The notes beneath the pieces were generated by a model, which was not told the DNA's origin, did not search any database, and saw only the letters and a program-made list of their open reading frames with translations. From positions 1 to 28,047 of the forward strand of contig CAZKMM010000019.1 of NCBI GenBank assembly GCA_964553915.1: DNA of 28,047 nt. Direction: 5' to 3'. This document shows, one piece after another, positions 16,255 through 24,317 of this stretch. Within the stretch, counting starts at the first letter, position 1, and every line of letters begins with the position of its first letter. This DNA is from CAZKMM01 sp964553915 (GTDB taxonomy: Bacteria; RBG-13-61-14; DRUE01). Made by a program: the position numbers and the translations under genes.

Positions 16255-17756
16255 AGATTATCGGCATTGACCTCGGCACCACCAATACCTGCGCCTCCAT
16301 TGTAGAGAAAGGTCAGCCCAAAATCATTCCCTCCAGTAAAGGTTATCTTACCATTCCCAGTGTGGTGGCATTTACTCCGGAAGATGAGCTTCTGGTGGGA
16401 TATGATGCGGTTCGGCAGTCTCTTACCAACCCGGAAAATACCATTCAGGGCTCAAAAAGGCTTTTAGGAAGAAAATACCGTTCCTGGATAGTGCAGAAGG
16501 TCAAAGAAAGTTATTACTATCAGATTGTTGAGGGAAAAGGAGGAGAGGTAGAGGTTTTAGGCAATAAAAGACCCTTTACAGTTCCGGAAATCAGTGCCCT
16601 GATTCTCAATTACATCCGAAAGGTCGCCCAGGAATATCTGGAGGATGAGGAAATCAAAGCGGTAATTACGGTTCCTGCCTATTTTAATGACCGCCAGCGG
16701 GCCGCGGTGAGAAAAGCTGGAGAGATGGCAGGAATGGAGGTGGTCAGGATTATTAACGAGCCAACCGCCGCGGCTTTAGCTTACGGCTACCGAAAAGGGG
16801 TGGAAAAAAATCTTCTGATTTACGACCTTGGGGGCGGAACCTTTGATGTCACGCTGATGAATGTTGAGGAGAAGGTGTATCAGGTTTTGAGCACTGCCGG
16901 GGATACTTTCCTGGGTGGAGTGGATTTTGATAATCGGCTGGTAGAATACCTGGCAGAAAAATTTGAAAGAGAAACCGGCATAGACCTCTCTTCCGAGCCA
17001 GTAGCGCTACAAAGACTGCGAATCGCTTGTGAGGAAGCGAAAAAAGAACTTAGCATCAGAAAGGAAGCGGAAATTAAACTGCCTTTTATTGCTCAGGGAG
17101 CAGAGGGTCCCATCAATCTGGAATACCGCCTCCGCCGGGAGGAGCTGGAAAGACTCACCGAGCCCCTGGTAGATAAAACCTTAGATATTTGCCAGTTAGC
17201 TCTGGATGATGCTGGGCTAACCCCGGACCAGGTAGATGAAATTGTCCTGGTGGGCGGACAGACCCGGATGCCTTTAATCTGGGAGAAAATCCGCTCTTAT
17301 TTTGGGAAAAATCCTTCCAAGGGCGTGCATCCTGATGAAGTGGTAGCAGTCGGAGCTGCGATTATGGCAGATATTATCACCCGGGGCGAGACCGGGATTT
17401 TACTTTTGGATGTGGTTCCTCTTTCCATTGGCTTAGCCCTTCCGAACGGCAGATTCAAGGTGACCATCCCCAAAAATACCACGGTGCCAGTTAAAAAAAG
17501 CCAGATTTTCACCACTCATAAGGACAATCAGACCTCGGTTCGGCTGGTGGTAATGCAGGGAGAAAGCCCCAAGGCAGAAGATAATGAGCTTTTAAGCATT
17601 GTCTCCTTTACCGGACTTCCTCCCCGACCCAAAGGAGAGGTAAAAATTGAAGTGACCTTCTCGGTAGATACCGATGGGATTTTAACTGTCTCTGCTAAAG
17701 ATAAAGCGAGCGGAAAGACCATCCAGGCTCAGATTACCTCTCAGGCACAGATATAA
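16251..17756 (+). CDS. DnaK/Hsp70-family protein lacking the C-terminal lid
   Basis: The 501-residue protein has a full Hsp70 nucleotide-binding domain, with GIDLGTTNTCASI (5-17), VITVPAYFNDRQRAAVRKAG, INEPTAAALAYGY, LIYDLGGGTFDVTLM and VLVGGQTRMP, then the linker (LLLDVVPLSIG) and the beta-sandwich substrate domain ending at VSAKDKASGKTIQAQIT. Here it stops. Housekeeping DnaK goes on for about 100-130 residues with the helical lid, so this is a specialised lidless form and not the main chaperone. No grpE or dnaJ lies nearby. It overlaps the PilZ gene by four bases. A DnaK homologue (SglK/Stk) affects exopolysaccharide in Myxococcus xanthus; a similar role here is inference. Confidence 0.92.
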   Translation: MKIIGIDLGTTNTCASIVEKGQPKIIPSSKGYLTIPSVVAFTPEDELLVGYDAVRQSLTNPENTIQGSKRLLGRKYRSWIVQKVKESYYYQIVEGKGGEVEVLGNKRPFTVPEISALILNYIRKVAQEYLEDEEIKAVITVPAYFNDRQRAAVRKAGEMAGMEVVRIINEPTAAALAYGYRKGVEKNLLIYDLGGGTFDVTLMNVEEKVYQVLSTAGDTFLGGVDFDNRLVEYLAEKFERETGIDLSSEPVALQRLRIACEEAKKELSIRKEAEIKLPFIAQGAEGPINLEYRLRREELERLTEPLVDKTLDICQLALDDAGLTPDQVDEIVLVGGQTRMPLIWEKIRSYFGKNPSKGVHPDEVVAVGAAIMADIITRGETGILLLDVVPLSIGLALPNGRFKVTIPKNTTVPVKKSQIFTTHKDNQTSVRLVVMQGESPKAEDNELLSIVSFTGLPPRPKGEVKIEVTFSVDTDGILTVSAKDKASGKTIQAQITSQAQI

Positions 17757-17774
17757 CCTGAAAAGGAGCGAACA

Positions 17775-18602
17775 ATGAAAAAGTTTTGCCTTTCTCTTAT
17801 GCTGATTCTTATCCTTCCCGGGGGAGTGGTGGCAAAAGAAAAAAGGCAAAAAACAAACATAATAGCCCACCCTCAGCCCAAAGAATATTTTATAGATATC
17901 CTTCTTCCTCATCTCTGGGAGGGAACCAAAGCGGTCTTTTCTGACCAGAATGTTCCCTATTTTGCCCTGAGCACCACTTTAGCCGGAGTTGCCTTTACTC
18001 AGGATGAAAAGGTTCGCAACTGGTGGCTGGAATATGACCCGCTCGGCGACTGGAAGGTGGTAGGAAATACCTGGGGAGATGGTCTTACCCAGGCAGGGCT
18101 GGCTTTATCTTTCTGGGGAGTCGGGCTCTGGGCAAAAAATCAAAAAATCGCTTCCACCGGCGAAGTTCTGATGGAAGCCGGGATTATCAATGGCATTCTC
18201 ACCACCATCTTTAAGGCAGTGGTGGGAAGGGAGCGACCGGATGAGTCCGGGCTGGATTCTTTTCCCTCAGGTCATACCTCTGCCAGCTTTACTTTTGCCT
18301 CGGTAATTGACCATCGGCTCGGACATACCTGGGGCATCCCTGCTTATGCTCTGGCACTTTATACCGGGCTTTGCAGAATGGAAAGCGATGTTCACTGGTT
18401 CAGTGATGTGGTGATGGGCGCCGGGCTGGGAATGATTGTGGGGTATTCAGTCTCCCGTGCCCATGATGACTATCCTTATGAAAAACGATGGCACCGCACC
18501 GAAAAGAAAAAATCTTCCCTGGAAACAACTACTCTGGTTCCAATTTTCCCGGAAAGAAAAGGCGAGCCAGCAGGAATCGGCATTCTCATTACTCTGAATT
18601 AA
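17775..18602 (+). CDS. exported PAP2-family phosphatase
   Basis: This 275-residue protein starts with a signal peptide (MKKFCLSLMLILILPGGVVA) and contains the three parts of the PAP2 active site: K...RP in KAVVGRERP (about 148-156), PSGHTSASF (about 164-172) and the R-x5-H-x3-D run in CRMESDVHWFSD. The usual Ser before the Arg of the last motif is Cys. Members dephosphorylate lipid phosphates such as undecaprenyl diphosphate or lipid A in the periplasm. The lipid carrier made free by the neighbouring glycosyltransferases would be a natural substrate, though this is inference. Several middle segments are hydrophobic, so it is probably membrane-bound. A GAAAAGGAGCG ribosome-binding site precedes the ATG. 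Confidence 0.88.
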   Translation: MKKFCLSLMLILILPGGVVAKEKRQKTNIIAHPQPKEYFIDILLPHLWEGTKAVFSDQNVPYFALSTTLAGVAFTQDEKVRNWWLEYDPLGDWKVVGNTWGDGLTQAGLALSFWGVGLWAKNQKIASTGEVLMEAGIINGILTTIFKAVVGRERPDESGLDSFPSGHTSASFTFASVIDHRLGHTWGIPAYALALYTGLCRMESDVHWFSDVVMGAGLGMIVGYSVSRAHDDYPYEKRWHRTEKKKSSLETTTLVPIFPERKGEPAGIGILITLN

Positions 18603-18624
18603 AATTCAATAAGGAGGGAGAGAA

Positions 18625-19593
18625 ATGAGTAAGTGGGAAATACCTCCAAAAGGCGGACATCTGGACCTGGCAGATGGAGTATATTTACAAAATATGACCT
18701 GGAAGCAGATTCAGAAGAAACTGGATGAATGCGACCTGGTAATACTACCGGTTGGTTCCACTGAGAACCACGGACCTCACGCCTGCATTGGCGAGGATAC
18801 TTTTCTGGTCACGAGAATGGCAGAGCAGGTGGCACTTAAAACCGGCTGTGTGGTTGCCCAACCGCTCTGGTATGGCTCTCATCCTTTTCATCATATGGGA
18901 ATGCCGGGCACAATTGTGGTTCCGGAAGAAATTTTTATTGGAATGCTTCGGGCAATGATTGCCGGGCTCTGGAATATGGGGTTCAGAAAACAGATTATTT
19001 TAAATGGGCATGGTCAGGAATATGTGATACCCACTGCGATTCATCAATTTATGAAGACTTATCAGGTTCCTGCGGTTTTGGTTAATCTCAACTGGTATCA
19101 TGCCATTCCCGAGCATTTTAAAACCAGAGAAGAAGGCGGAGCTTATGAAACCCATTTTATCCATGCGGATGAGGTGGAGACCAGCTGGTCGCTCTGCCTG
19201 TTTCCCGAGATGATTAAAATGGAAGATGCGGTGGATACTGAGCCCCGGGGCTATCTCCCGGATGGACATATTGATAAAGCCGGATGCCTGCTCCATCGCC
19301 CGATTGCCTGGTATGGGCAGGCAGGATGTTCCCCGGCAGAGTTTTCTGCTTATCCCGAGGGAGTGGTGGGAAAAGCAAGCAAGGCGGACCCAGAAAAAGC
19401 CAAGCCAGGAGTAGAAGCGCTCCTGGATTACATAGAGAAACTGGTCAAAGATATAATGACTGCATTTCCTCCCGGAAAACTTCCTCCCGCAGAGGAACTG
19501 AGCCAGAGACCCAGAGAAGAAATAGAAGCGGTGCTGAAAAAACCTTTTAGCCCGGGATGGCGAAGCCTTTATTCTTTACATTATCCTCCCTGA
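18625..19593 (+). CDS. creatininase-family amidohydrolase
   Basis: The 322-residue protein has the creatininase-family metal site: LPVGSTENHGPH with E47 and H49, D58 in GEDTF, and ILNGHGQE with H129 and a nearby Glu. The family cleaves cyclic or linear amides and related bonds with two metal ions. The opening YLQNMTWKQIQKKL and the WYGSHPFHHMGMPGT segment recall the longer subgroup that includes the Thermotoga 3-dehydro-scyllo-inosose hydrolase, but no inositol genes lie near, so I keep the family call only. AAGGAGGGAG precedes the ATG. It is the last gene of the long plus-strand run and meets a minus-strand gene 13 bases later, with no clear terminator between them. Confidence 0.83.
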   Translation: MSKWEIPPKGGHLDLADGVYLQNMTWKQIQKKLDECDLVILPVGSTENHGPHACIGEDTFLVTRMAEQVALKTGCVVAQPLWYGSHPFHHMGMPGTIVVPEEIFIGMLRAMIAGLWNMGFRKQIILNGHGQEYVIPTAIHQFMKTYQVPAVLVNLNWYHAIPEHFKTREEGGAYETHFIHADEVETSWSLCLFPEMIKMEDAVDTEPRGYLPDGHIDKAGCLLHRPIAWYGQAGCSPAEFSAYPEGVVGKASKADPEKAKPGVEALLDYIEKLVKDIMTAFPPGKLPPAEELSQRPREEIEAVLKKPFSPGWRSLYSLHYPP

Positions 19594-19606
19594 AGAAACT
19601 TTTTAA

Positions 19607-20203
19607 TTAATATTTCTCTCCTTCTTCACACTCCGGACAGCCTTCCTCTGTAGGGGGAAGTTGTCCTTTTAAAAGCCGATTTAATTCTTTCTGATATTCT
19701 TTCTTTTGTTCGTTCATCTTTTGCTCCAGCTCGTCCAGCTCTTTTTTTATCTCCGGATGCTTGGCAAGATATTTTTCCAGAGCTTTTTTAGATTCCGGCT
19801 TGGAGATGGTTCTTTGCAGGTCCAGAAAGGTAATCTGATATTTACTTTTCAACTGTCCATATTTATCTGCCATTTCCTGGTCAAGAGTCTTTAATTTCTC
19901 TTCCAGCTCCGGAGTAAATTTCTGTGCAGATTTTACCAGCTCCAGATATTTATCCTGCATTGCTTTTTGAATCTTTCTCCACTCCAGCTCAAATTGATAA
20001 TATTTCTCAGGAGGAAGAGGCTCTGGCTTTGCCGGAGCCACTTTTTCCACTTCTGGAGAAGGAAGCACCTCTTTGCTCACCTTTGGAGGCGGAGGTGGAA
20101 GCTCGGTTTTGGATTCTTTTTGCTCTTCACTTTTCTTACAGGCAAAACTGAAAAGCAAAAAGATTAAAATCATTACCCTGCCCAGCCATTTTATTCCACG
20201 CAT
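19607..20203 (-). CDS. lipoprotein with Pro-rich linker and coiled coil
   Basis: This 198-residue protein has a type II signal peptide with lipobox FSFAC, lipidated at C22. Residues +2 and +3 are Lys, which does not suggest inner-membrane retention. A Pro/Val/Glu-rich linker (about 35-65) leads to a charged helical region (about 66-185) rich in Lys and Glu that looks like a coiled coil, and the tail holds a single CPEC pair. I recognise no family. GGGAGGAAG precedes the ATG at good spacing; the internal ATG at residue 11 would leave a short but workable signal peptide and is less likely. It reads towards the creatininase gene and away from the GT4 gene, with its own promoter. Confidence 0.75.
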   Translation of the reverse strand: MRGIKWLGRVMILIFLLFSFACKKSEEQKESKTELPPPPPKVSKEVLPSPEVEKVAPAKPEPLPPEKYYQFELEWRKIQKAMQDKYLELVKSAQKFTPELEEKLKTLDQEMADKYGQLKSKYQITFLDLQRTISKPESKKALEKYLAKHPEIKKELDELEQKMNEQKKEYQKELNRLLKGQLPPTEEGCPECEEGEKY

Positions 20204-20235
20204 TCTCTTCCTCCCTGCTAAAATCTAAATATTAG

Positions 20236-20263
20236 CTTATAGCCTTTTTCTATTAGTGGTCAA
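20236..20263 (-). promoter_or_regulatory. sigma-70-type promoter of the lipoprotein gene
   Basis: On the minus strand TTGACC (20263-20258) and TATAAG (20241-20236) are separated by 16 bases. The transcript would start near 20229 and carry a leader of about 25 bases with the GGGAGGAAG ribosome-binding site. Confidence 0.5.
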
Positions 20264-20308
20264 GCGAGAAATTTCAGTTTCAGACCCCGGGGAATGAAAA
20301 ATAAAAAT

Positions 20309-20337
20309 TTGACCCAGAAAAATATTAAAGATATATT
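20309..20337 (+). promoter_or_regulatory. promoter giving a near-leaderless GT4 transcript
   Basis: TTGACC (20309-20314) and TATATT (20332-20337) are 17 bases apart. Transcription would start at about 20344, only some five bases before the ATG at 20349, and there is no Shine-Dalgarno sequence in that gap. A CCCCGGGG palindrome (20285-20292) lies between this -35 box and that of the divergent lipoprotein promoter. Confidence 0.6.
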
Positions 20338-20348
20338 CCAGAAAAACT

Positions 20349-21656
20349 ATGCCTAAAAAAGTTTTAATTATCTCTTACATTTATCCGCCGGCACCCGGGG
20401 GAGGGAGTCCGAGATTGGTTAGAATTACCAAAGCCCTGGCAGAGCAGGGATTTGAGGTGCTGGTGCTTACGGTCAAATCTTCTTTATCCCGGGCAAAAGA
20501 TTCTTCACTTCTTTCCGAAGTGGAAAATCGGGCAAGGATTTACCGCACCGAATCTCTTGACCCCAAGCGGATTGCCTATCTTCTTGCCCGATTTTTTTCC
20601 CGGAAAAAATCTCCTCAAATCACCCAGCCGAGCTCCACTTCTTCATCCGCTTTTTTTAAATGGCTCTGGAGGATGTTTTCCCGGCTGAGAAACTGGCTTT
20701 TGATTCCAGATGAATACATCGGCTGGCTACCCTTTGCCCTGGTGCGAGCAAGCAGAATCATCTTAAAAGAAAAGCCCGCTCTAATTATTACCAGCTCAAG
20801 CCCTCACAGTGTCCAGCTGGTAGGACTGGCTTTAAAAAAAATTTTTAAAATCCCCTGGCTGGCAGATTTTAGAGACGCCTGGGCAAGACATCCTTTTCTT
20901 GCCTTTCCCACCAATGCCCATTGTAAGCTCAATCAGGTTCTGGAAAAAATCGTGGTCAAAAATGCAGAGCTTATCAGCACCGCCTATGGGCTGAAAAACT
21001 GGCAAGATGCATACCCAGGGCTGGAAAGCAAATTTCATTATCTCCCCAATGGCTATCGGGAGCAGGATTTTGCTCAAGCGGAAAAGAAAAACCTCCCCGG
21101 ATTTAATCTGCTCTATCTGGGAGCTTTTTACGGACCACAATCTCCTGAGGTCTTTTTTCGCTCACTTCGCTTCGCTTTAAAAAAACATCCAGAAATAAAA
21201 AAAGAGCTAAAGGTCTGGATGGTGGGACAATTTAATCCCGAGCATCTTTCCCTGATTCAAAACTTTGAGCTTTCTGAATGGGTTCAGGTGCAGGAATATC
21301 TGCCCCATTCTCAGGCGCTTGGCTGGATGCTGGGAGCTTTTGCTCTGGTGCTCATTTTAGCCGGAGAAAAAGAAAGCTTTGTGGTGCCGGGAAAGGTCTT
21401 TGAGTATCTTCGCTCCCCAGCCTGGATTCTTGCCCTTCTGCCAGAAGGAGAGAGCGCAGAGATTTTAAAAAAAGCTGGAGGGGTAATTATTTGTTCCTCC
21501 GGAAAGGTTGAGGAGACCGCGGAGGCGATTTTTCAGCTTTTTCAATTCTGGAAAGAAAAGAAAATCCCGGAAAGAAACCAAAAATGGGTGGAACAATTTG
21601 AAGAAAAAAATCTGAGCAAAATCCTGGTTGAGCTGGTAAATTCCCTTATGAAATAA
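20349..21656 (+). CDS. GT4-like (GT-B fold) glycosyltransferase
   Basis: This 435-residue protein opens KVLIISYIYPPAPGGGSPRL (4-23), the glycine-rich start typical of WbuB-like GT4 enzymes, followed by VRITKALAEQGFEVLVLT. The acceptor half contains WLADFRDAWARHPF and the second Rossmann half NLLYLGAFYGPQSPEVFFRS, EWVQVQEYLPHSQALGWM and GKVFEYLRSPAWILAL. The usual GT4 ExFGxxxxE donor motif is weak or replaced by the KVFEYL region. It likely adds a sugar in polysaccharide or glycolipid synthesis at the cytoplasmic face of the membrane. It is a single-gene unit with its own promoter and meets the DUF169 gene tail to tail with two bases between the stop codons. Confidence 0.87.
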   Translation: MPKKVLIISYIYPPAPGGGSPRLVRITKALAEQGFEVLVLTVKSSLSRAKDSSLLSEVENRARIYRTESLDPKRIAYLLARFFSRKKSPQITQPSSTSSSAFFKWLWRMFSRLRNWLLIPDEYIGWLPFALVRASRIILKEKPALIITSSSPHSVQLVGLALKKIFKIPWLADFRDAWARHPFLAFPTNAHCKLNQVLEKIVVKNAELISTAYGLKNWQDAYPGLESKFHYLPNGYREQDFAQAEKKNLPGFNLLYLGAFYGPQSPEVFFRSLRFALKKHPEIKKELKVWMVGQFNPEHLSLIQNFELSEWVQVQEYLPHSQALGWMLGAFALVLILAGEKESFVVPGKVFEYLRSPAWILALLPEGESAEILKKAGGVIICSSGKVEETAEAIFQLFQFWKEKKIPERNQKWVEQFEEKNLSKILVELVNSLMK

Positions 21657-21658
21657 AA

Positions 21659-22477
21659 TTATTCTTCCCGCAACTTCTTCCAGGTGGTGCGCTCCAGAAA
21701 GCTTCCCTCAACCTCGGATTCCATTTCCAGAAACATCTTCCAGGGAACCGTGAAGGTGAGAATATCTTTTCCGAGAATCTTGCGAACATTAACCCGGGCA
21801 GAAAGGTCGGTGAGTCCCACCACTGCATAAGGCTCCTCTGCCTCACCTGCCTGATAGGCAAAAATCCCGACCTGCTGACAGCCCGCTCCCATTGGAATCC
21901 GAACCCGTTCAACCCCTCGCCTGCTATAATTTGCCATTACCACCAGAGCAGAAAGCTGGTCCGGATTGACCGGAAAACTCACCACCACCGGCTCCTCTTG
22001 CTCCGGCTCCACTAAATCCAACGGCTTAAAAATCACATAGCGAGCAGGAACCTCCCGAATCGGAAGCTGGTCAATAAAATCCCGAACCAGCTCCGGGTTC
22101 TTAATATATCGCTCCCCATAAGCCAGCTCCTCCCATAATTCCTCCGGAATCTTTCCCTTAAGATTCTGGCAGAATTCTTTACCTTTCTCCCAGCTTAAAT
22201 TTCCACAGGAGAGAAAATAACAAAATACCTCAACCCCGCCGGGAAAATTAAGATAGCAATTGCCAAACCCCAATCCCACTCCCCCACCAGGACAGCCACA
22301 ACTCTCCCGGTCAAAAACCACAATTTTTCCTTTTTTAGCAGTTTGAGCATATAAGAACATCACGCAGGAGCGGGCGCCGGGCTTGAATTGAACCGCACCT
22401 TCTGGCTTTTGCTCGCTCCAGAGAATTGCTACTGGCTGAAGCTTCATTCCCAATTTTTCCACTAACCTGCTCCTCAT
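21659..22477 (-). CDS. DUF169 family protein
   Basis: I place the start at the ATG at 22477 because a perfect AGGAGG lies just upstream; an in-frame ATG 45 bases earlier has no such site. The 272-residue protein shows the DUF169 pattern: PVAILWSE near the start, ARSCVMFL, ESCGCPGGGVGLGFG (a Cys- and Gly-rich centre) and MGAGCQQVGIFAYQAG. The repeated Cys residues suggest metal or thiol chemistry, but the family has no established reaction that I know of; members are common in anaerobes and archaea. It stands alone, divergent from the HD-GYP regulator and convergent with the GT4 gene. Confidence 0.83.
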   Translation of the reverse strand: MRSRLVEKLGMKLQPVAILWSEQKPEGAVQFKPGARSCVMFLYAQTAKKGKIVVFDRESCGCPGGGVGLGFGNCYLNFPGGVEVFCYFLSCGNLSWEKGKEFCQNLKGKIPEELWEELAYGERYIKNPELVRDFIDQLPIREVPARYVIFKPLDLVEPEQEEPVVVSFPVNPDQLSALVVMANYSRRGVERVRIPMGAGCQQVGIFAYQAGEAEEPYAVVGLTDLSARVNVRKILGKDILTFTVPWKMFLEMESEVEGSFLERTTWKKLREE

Positions 22478-22539
22478 CTTTTCCTCCTCCTCTTTTATAT
22501 CATTTTTAGAAGAGTTTAACATATTTTACTCAATTTAGG

Positions 22540-22569
22540 TTGACGATGATTATCTCGGTTTGTTAATAT
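22540..22569 (+). promoter_or_regulatory. extended -10 promoter giving a leaderless HD-GYP transcript
   Basis: TTGACG (22540-22545) is followed after 18 bases by TAATAT (22564-22569) with a TG in extended -10 position (22561-22562). The start point falls at about 22576, right at the GTG/ATG start codons, and no ribosome-binding site is present. Confidence 0.5.
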
Positions 22570-22577
22570 AAAAAGTG

Positions 22578-24128
22578 ATGGAATATATCCTGGGAAAAGA
22601 AAGCCAAAGGATTTTAGTAGTGGATGATGAACAGGTGGTGCGTGAAGTGTTAAGTGATTTTCTTACCAGTGAAAACTTTATTGTGGAAACCGTTGCCAGC
22701 GGAGAAGAAGCCCTAAACCAGCTTTCCAAAAGCCATTTTGATGTTGTGCTTACTGACCTGAAAATGGAGGGAATCAGCGGTATAGACCTGCTTAAAGAAA
22801 TCAAGGAAAAGAAACTGGATACCATAGTAATCATAATGACCGGCTACGGCACCGTGGATAGTGCGGTAGAGGCAATCAAGCTCGGTGCCTTTGATTATAT
22901 TATGAAGCCCTTTAAAGTGGATGAACTTCTTCAAATCCTTCGCCGGGCAATCAACCAGCAACAGCTGGAGCGGGAAAATATTCGGCTTAAAGAGGTGATG
23001 AACCTCTATGAATTGAGTGAGGCGGTTAACCGGAGCCTGGATTTAGAAAATGTCCTTCGGGTGATGGCAGATACCGTTCTCAAGGAGCTGGGAGCAGATG
23101 TGGTTTCGGTATTTCTGGAAGAGCCAGCAGAATATGAAACCCAGATAATTGAGCAGTTCATTTATCCGGACTCTGTTGGAGCAGAAGCGGACGGCTATGG
23201 GAGTATAAATCAAGAGAAGCTTTACCAGGCTTTTAAGAATAAGCCATATTTAATTTTAAGCTCCGCTCAATTAAAAAGATATTTTAAAACCCTTCCAGAA
23301 AAAAAGGGACTTTCCAGTCTGCTTACGGTTCCGCTTAGAATCAAAGACCAGATTGTCGGGGTGGTTTGTGTTTACAGTTATCGGAGGAATTATCGGTTCA
23401 GTGAGGGTCAGGCAAAGCTTTTAATTATCTTGGCAGACCGAGCTGCTCAGGCAATAGAAAATGCCCGGCTTTATCAGAATCTTCGCCGGACTTTCCGGGA
23501 AACCATAGAAGGACTGGTAAGTGCCCTGGAAGCCAAAGATAAATATACCTCAGGTCATTCTCGCCGAGTTACCGAGTATGCGCTTTTAATTGCTCAGGCA
23601 ATTGGGCTTCCTCAAGAGGAGCAGGAAAAAATAGAATGGGCTGGATTGCTTCATGACATTGGAAAAATCGGGATTCGCCTGGAAGCCCTGAACAAACCGG
23701 GAAAAATCACCAAACAGGAACACGAGATGTTTAAAGACCATACCACAATGGGAAAACAGATTTTAGAGCAAATTCATTTCTTGCAGGAGATTGTTCCTCT
23801 GGTTTATCATCATCATGAATGGTATGACGGCTCCGGATATCCCACCGGAATAAAAGCTGAGCAAATTCCCCTGGGTGCCAGAATCCTGGCAATTGCTGAT
23901 GCTTATGATGCGATGACCTCAGACCGTCCCTACCGAAAAGCCCTTACTCAGGAAGAAGCAATCAAAGAGTTGAGGAGATGCTCCGGCACCCAGTTTGACC
24001 CTAATCTGGTAGAAGTGTTTATTACTCAACTTGAGCAGAATAAAAAAATTGTGGAAGAAAAGAAAAAAGAATGGATGGGGATAAATCCTTCCCGGGAGCT
24101 TCCCGGCGAAATCTTTAAAAGAAAATGA
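22578..24128 (+). CDS. response regulator with GAF and HD-GYP domains (c-di-GMP phosphodiesterase)
   Basis: The protein has 516 residues from the ATG at 22578; a GTG directly before it is also in frame. The receiver (about 8-125) has the DDE acidic cluster, phospho-acceptor D60 (VVLTDLKM) and the Lys of YIMKPF. A GAF domain follows (about 150-305), then HD-GYP (about 315-490) with HDIGKIG, the ligand run YHHHEWYDGSGYP and IADAYDAMTSDRPYR. The full HHExxDGxGYP signature means active hydrolysis of c-di-GMP is likely. It may receive phosphate from the giant kinase at 9090-13955, and its product level would affect the double-PilZ protein; both are inference. The stop codon overlaps the next small gene as ATGA. 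Confidence 0.93.
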   Translation: MEYILGKESQRILVVDDEQVVREVLSDFLTSENFIVETVASGEEALNQLSKSHFDVVLTDLKMEGISGIDLLKEIKEKKLDTIVIIMTGYGTVDSAVEAIKLGAFDYIMKPFKVDELLQILRRAINQQQLERENIRLKEVMNLYELSEAVNRSLDLENVLRVMADTVLKELGADVVSVFLEEPAEYETQIIEQFIYPDSVGAEADGYGSINQEKLYQAFKNKPYLILSSAQLKRYFKTLPEKKGLSSLLTVPLRIKDQIVGVVCVYSYRRNYRFSEGQAKLLIILADRAAQAIENARLYQNLRRTFRETIEGLVSALEAKDKYTSGHSRRVTEYALLIAQAIGLPQEEQEKIEWAGLLHDIGKIGIRLEALNKPGKITKQEHEMFKDHTTMGKQILEQIHFLQEIVPLVYHHHEWYDGSGYPTGIKAEQIPLGARILAIADAYDAMTSDRPYRKALTQEEAIKELRRCSGTQFDPNLVEVFITQLEQNKKIVEEKKKEWMGINPSRELPGEIFKRK

Positions 24129-24295
24129 GCCAAGAAAATCATAAATGCGTGGAGTGCGGAACTGAGCTTAAAGAAGGAGAAAAAATCTGTCCTGCCTGCG
24201 GAGCAGACCAGCCGGTGAAATGGCTTGTGTGGCTGGTATATGCTCTGCTCGCTCTTTTTGTGATTGGTGCCCTTTATCGGCTTTTCTTTCCGTAA
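24125..24295 (+). CDS. 56-residue zinc-ribbon membrane protein
   Basis: A short frame starts at the ATG overlapping the HD-GYP stop (ATGA) and encodes 56 residues. The N-terminal half has two CxxC pairs (C8/C11 and C22/C25, the second in ICPACG), a zinc-ribbon knuckle facing the cytoplasm or periplasm, and the C-terminal half (about 32-52) is one membrane helix. Such one-pass zinc ribbons are common but poorly understood. Translational coupling to the HD-GYP gene and 22-base spacing to cstA suggest that it assists one of these. The sequence codes cleanly throughout, so I regard it as real. Confidence 0.75.
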   Translation: MSQENHKCVECGTELKEGEKICPACGADQPVKWLVWLVYALLALFVIGALYRLFFP

Positions 24296-24317
24296 AGTAG
24301 TTTCTGGGAGGTAAAAA

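Noticed and set aside
16251..17756. Frameshifted or truncated housekeeping dnaK
   Set aside because: The frame ends cleanly after the beta-sandwich and the next gene follows at 18 bases with a ribosome site; there is no leftover lid sequence downstream.
19594..19606. Bidirectional terminator between the creatininase and lipoprotein genes
   Set aside because: Only 13 bases separate the two stop codons and no GC-rich hairpin with a T-run can be drawn there.
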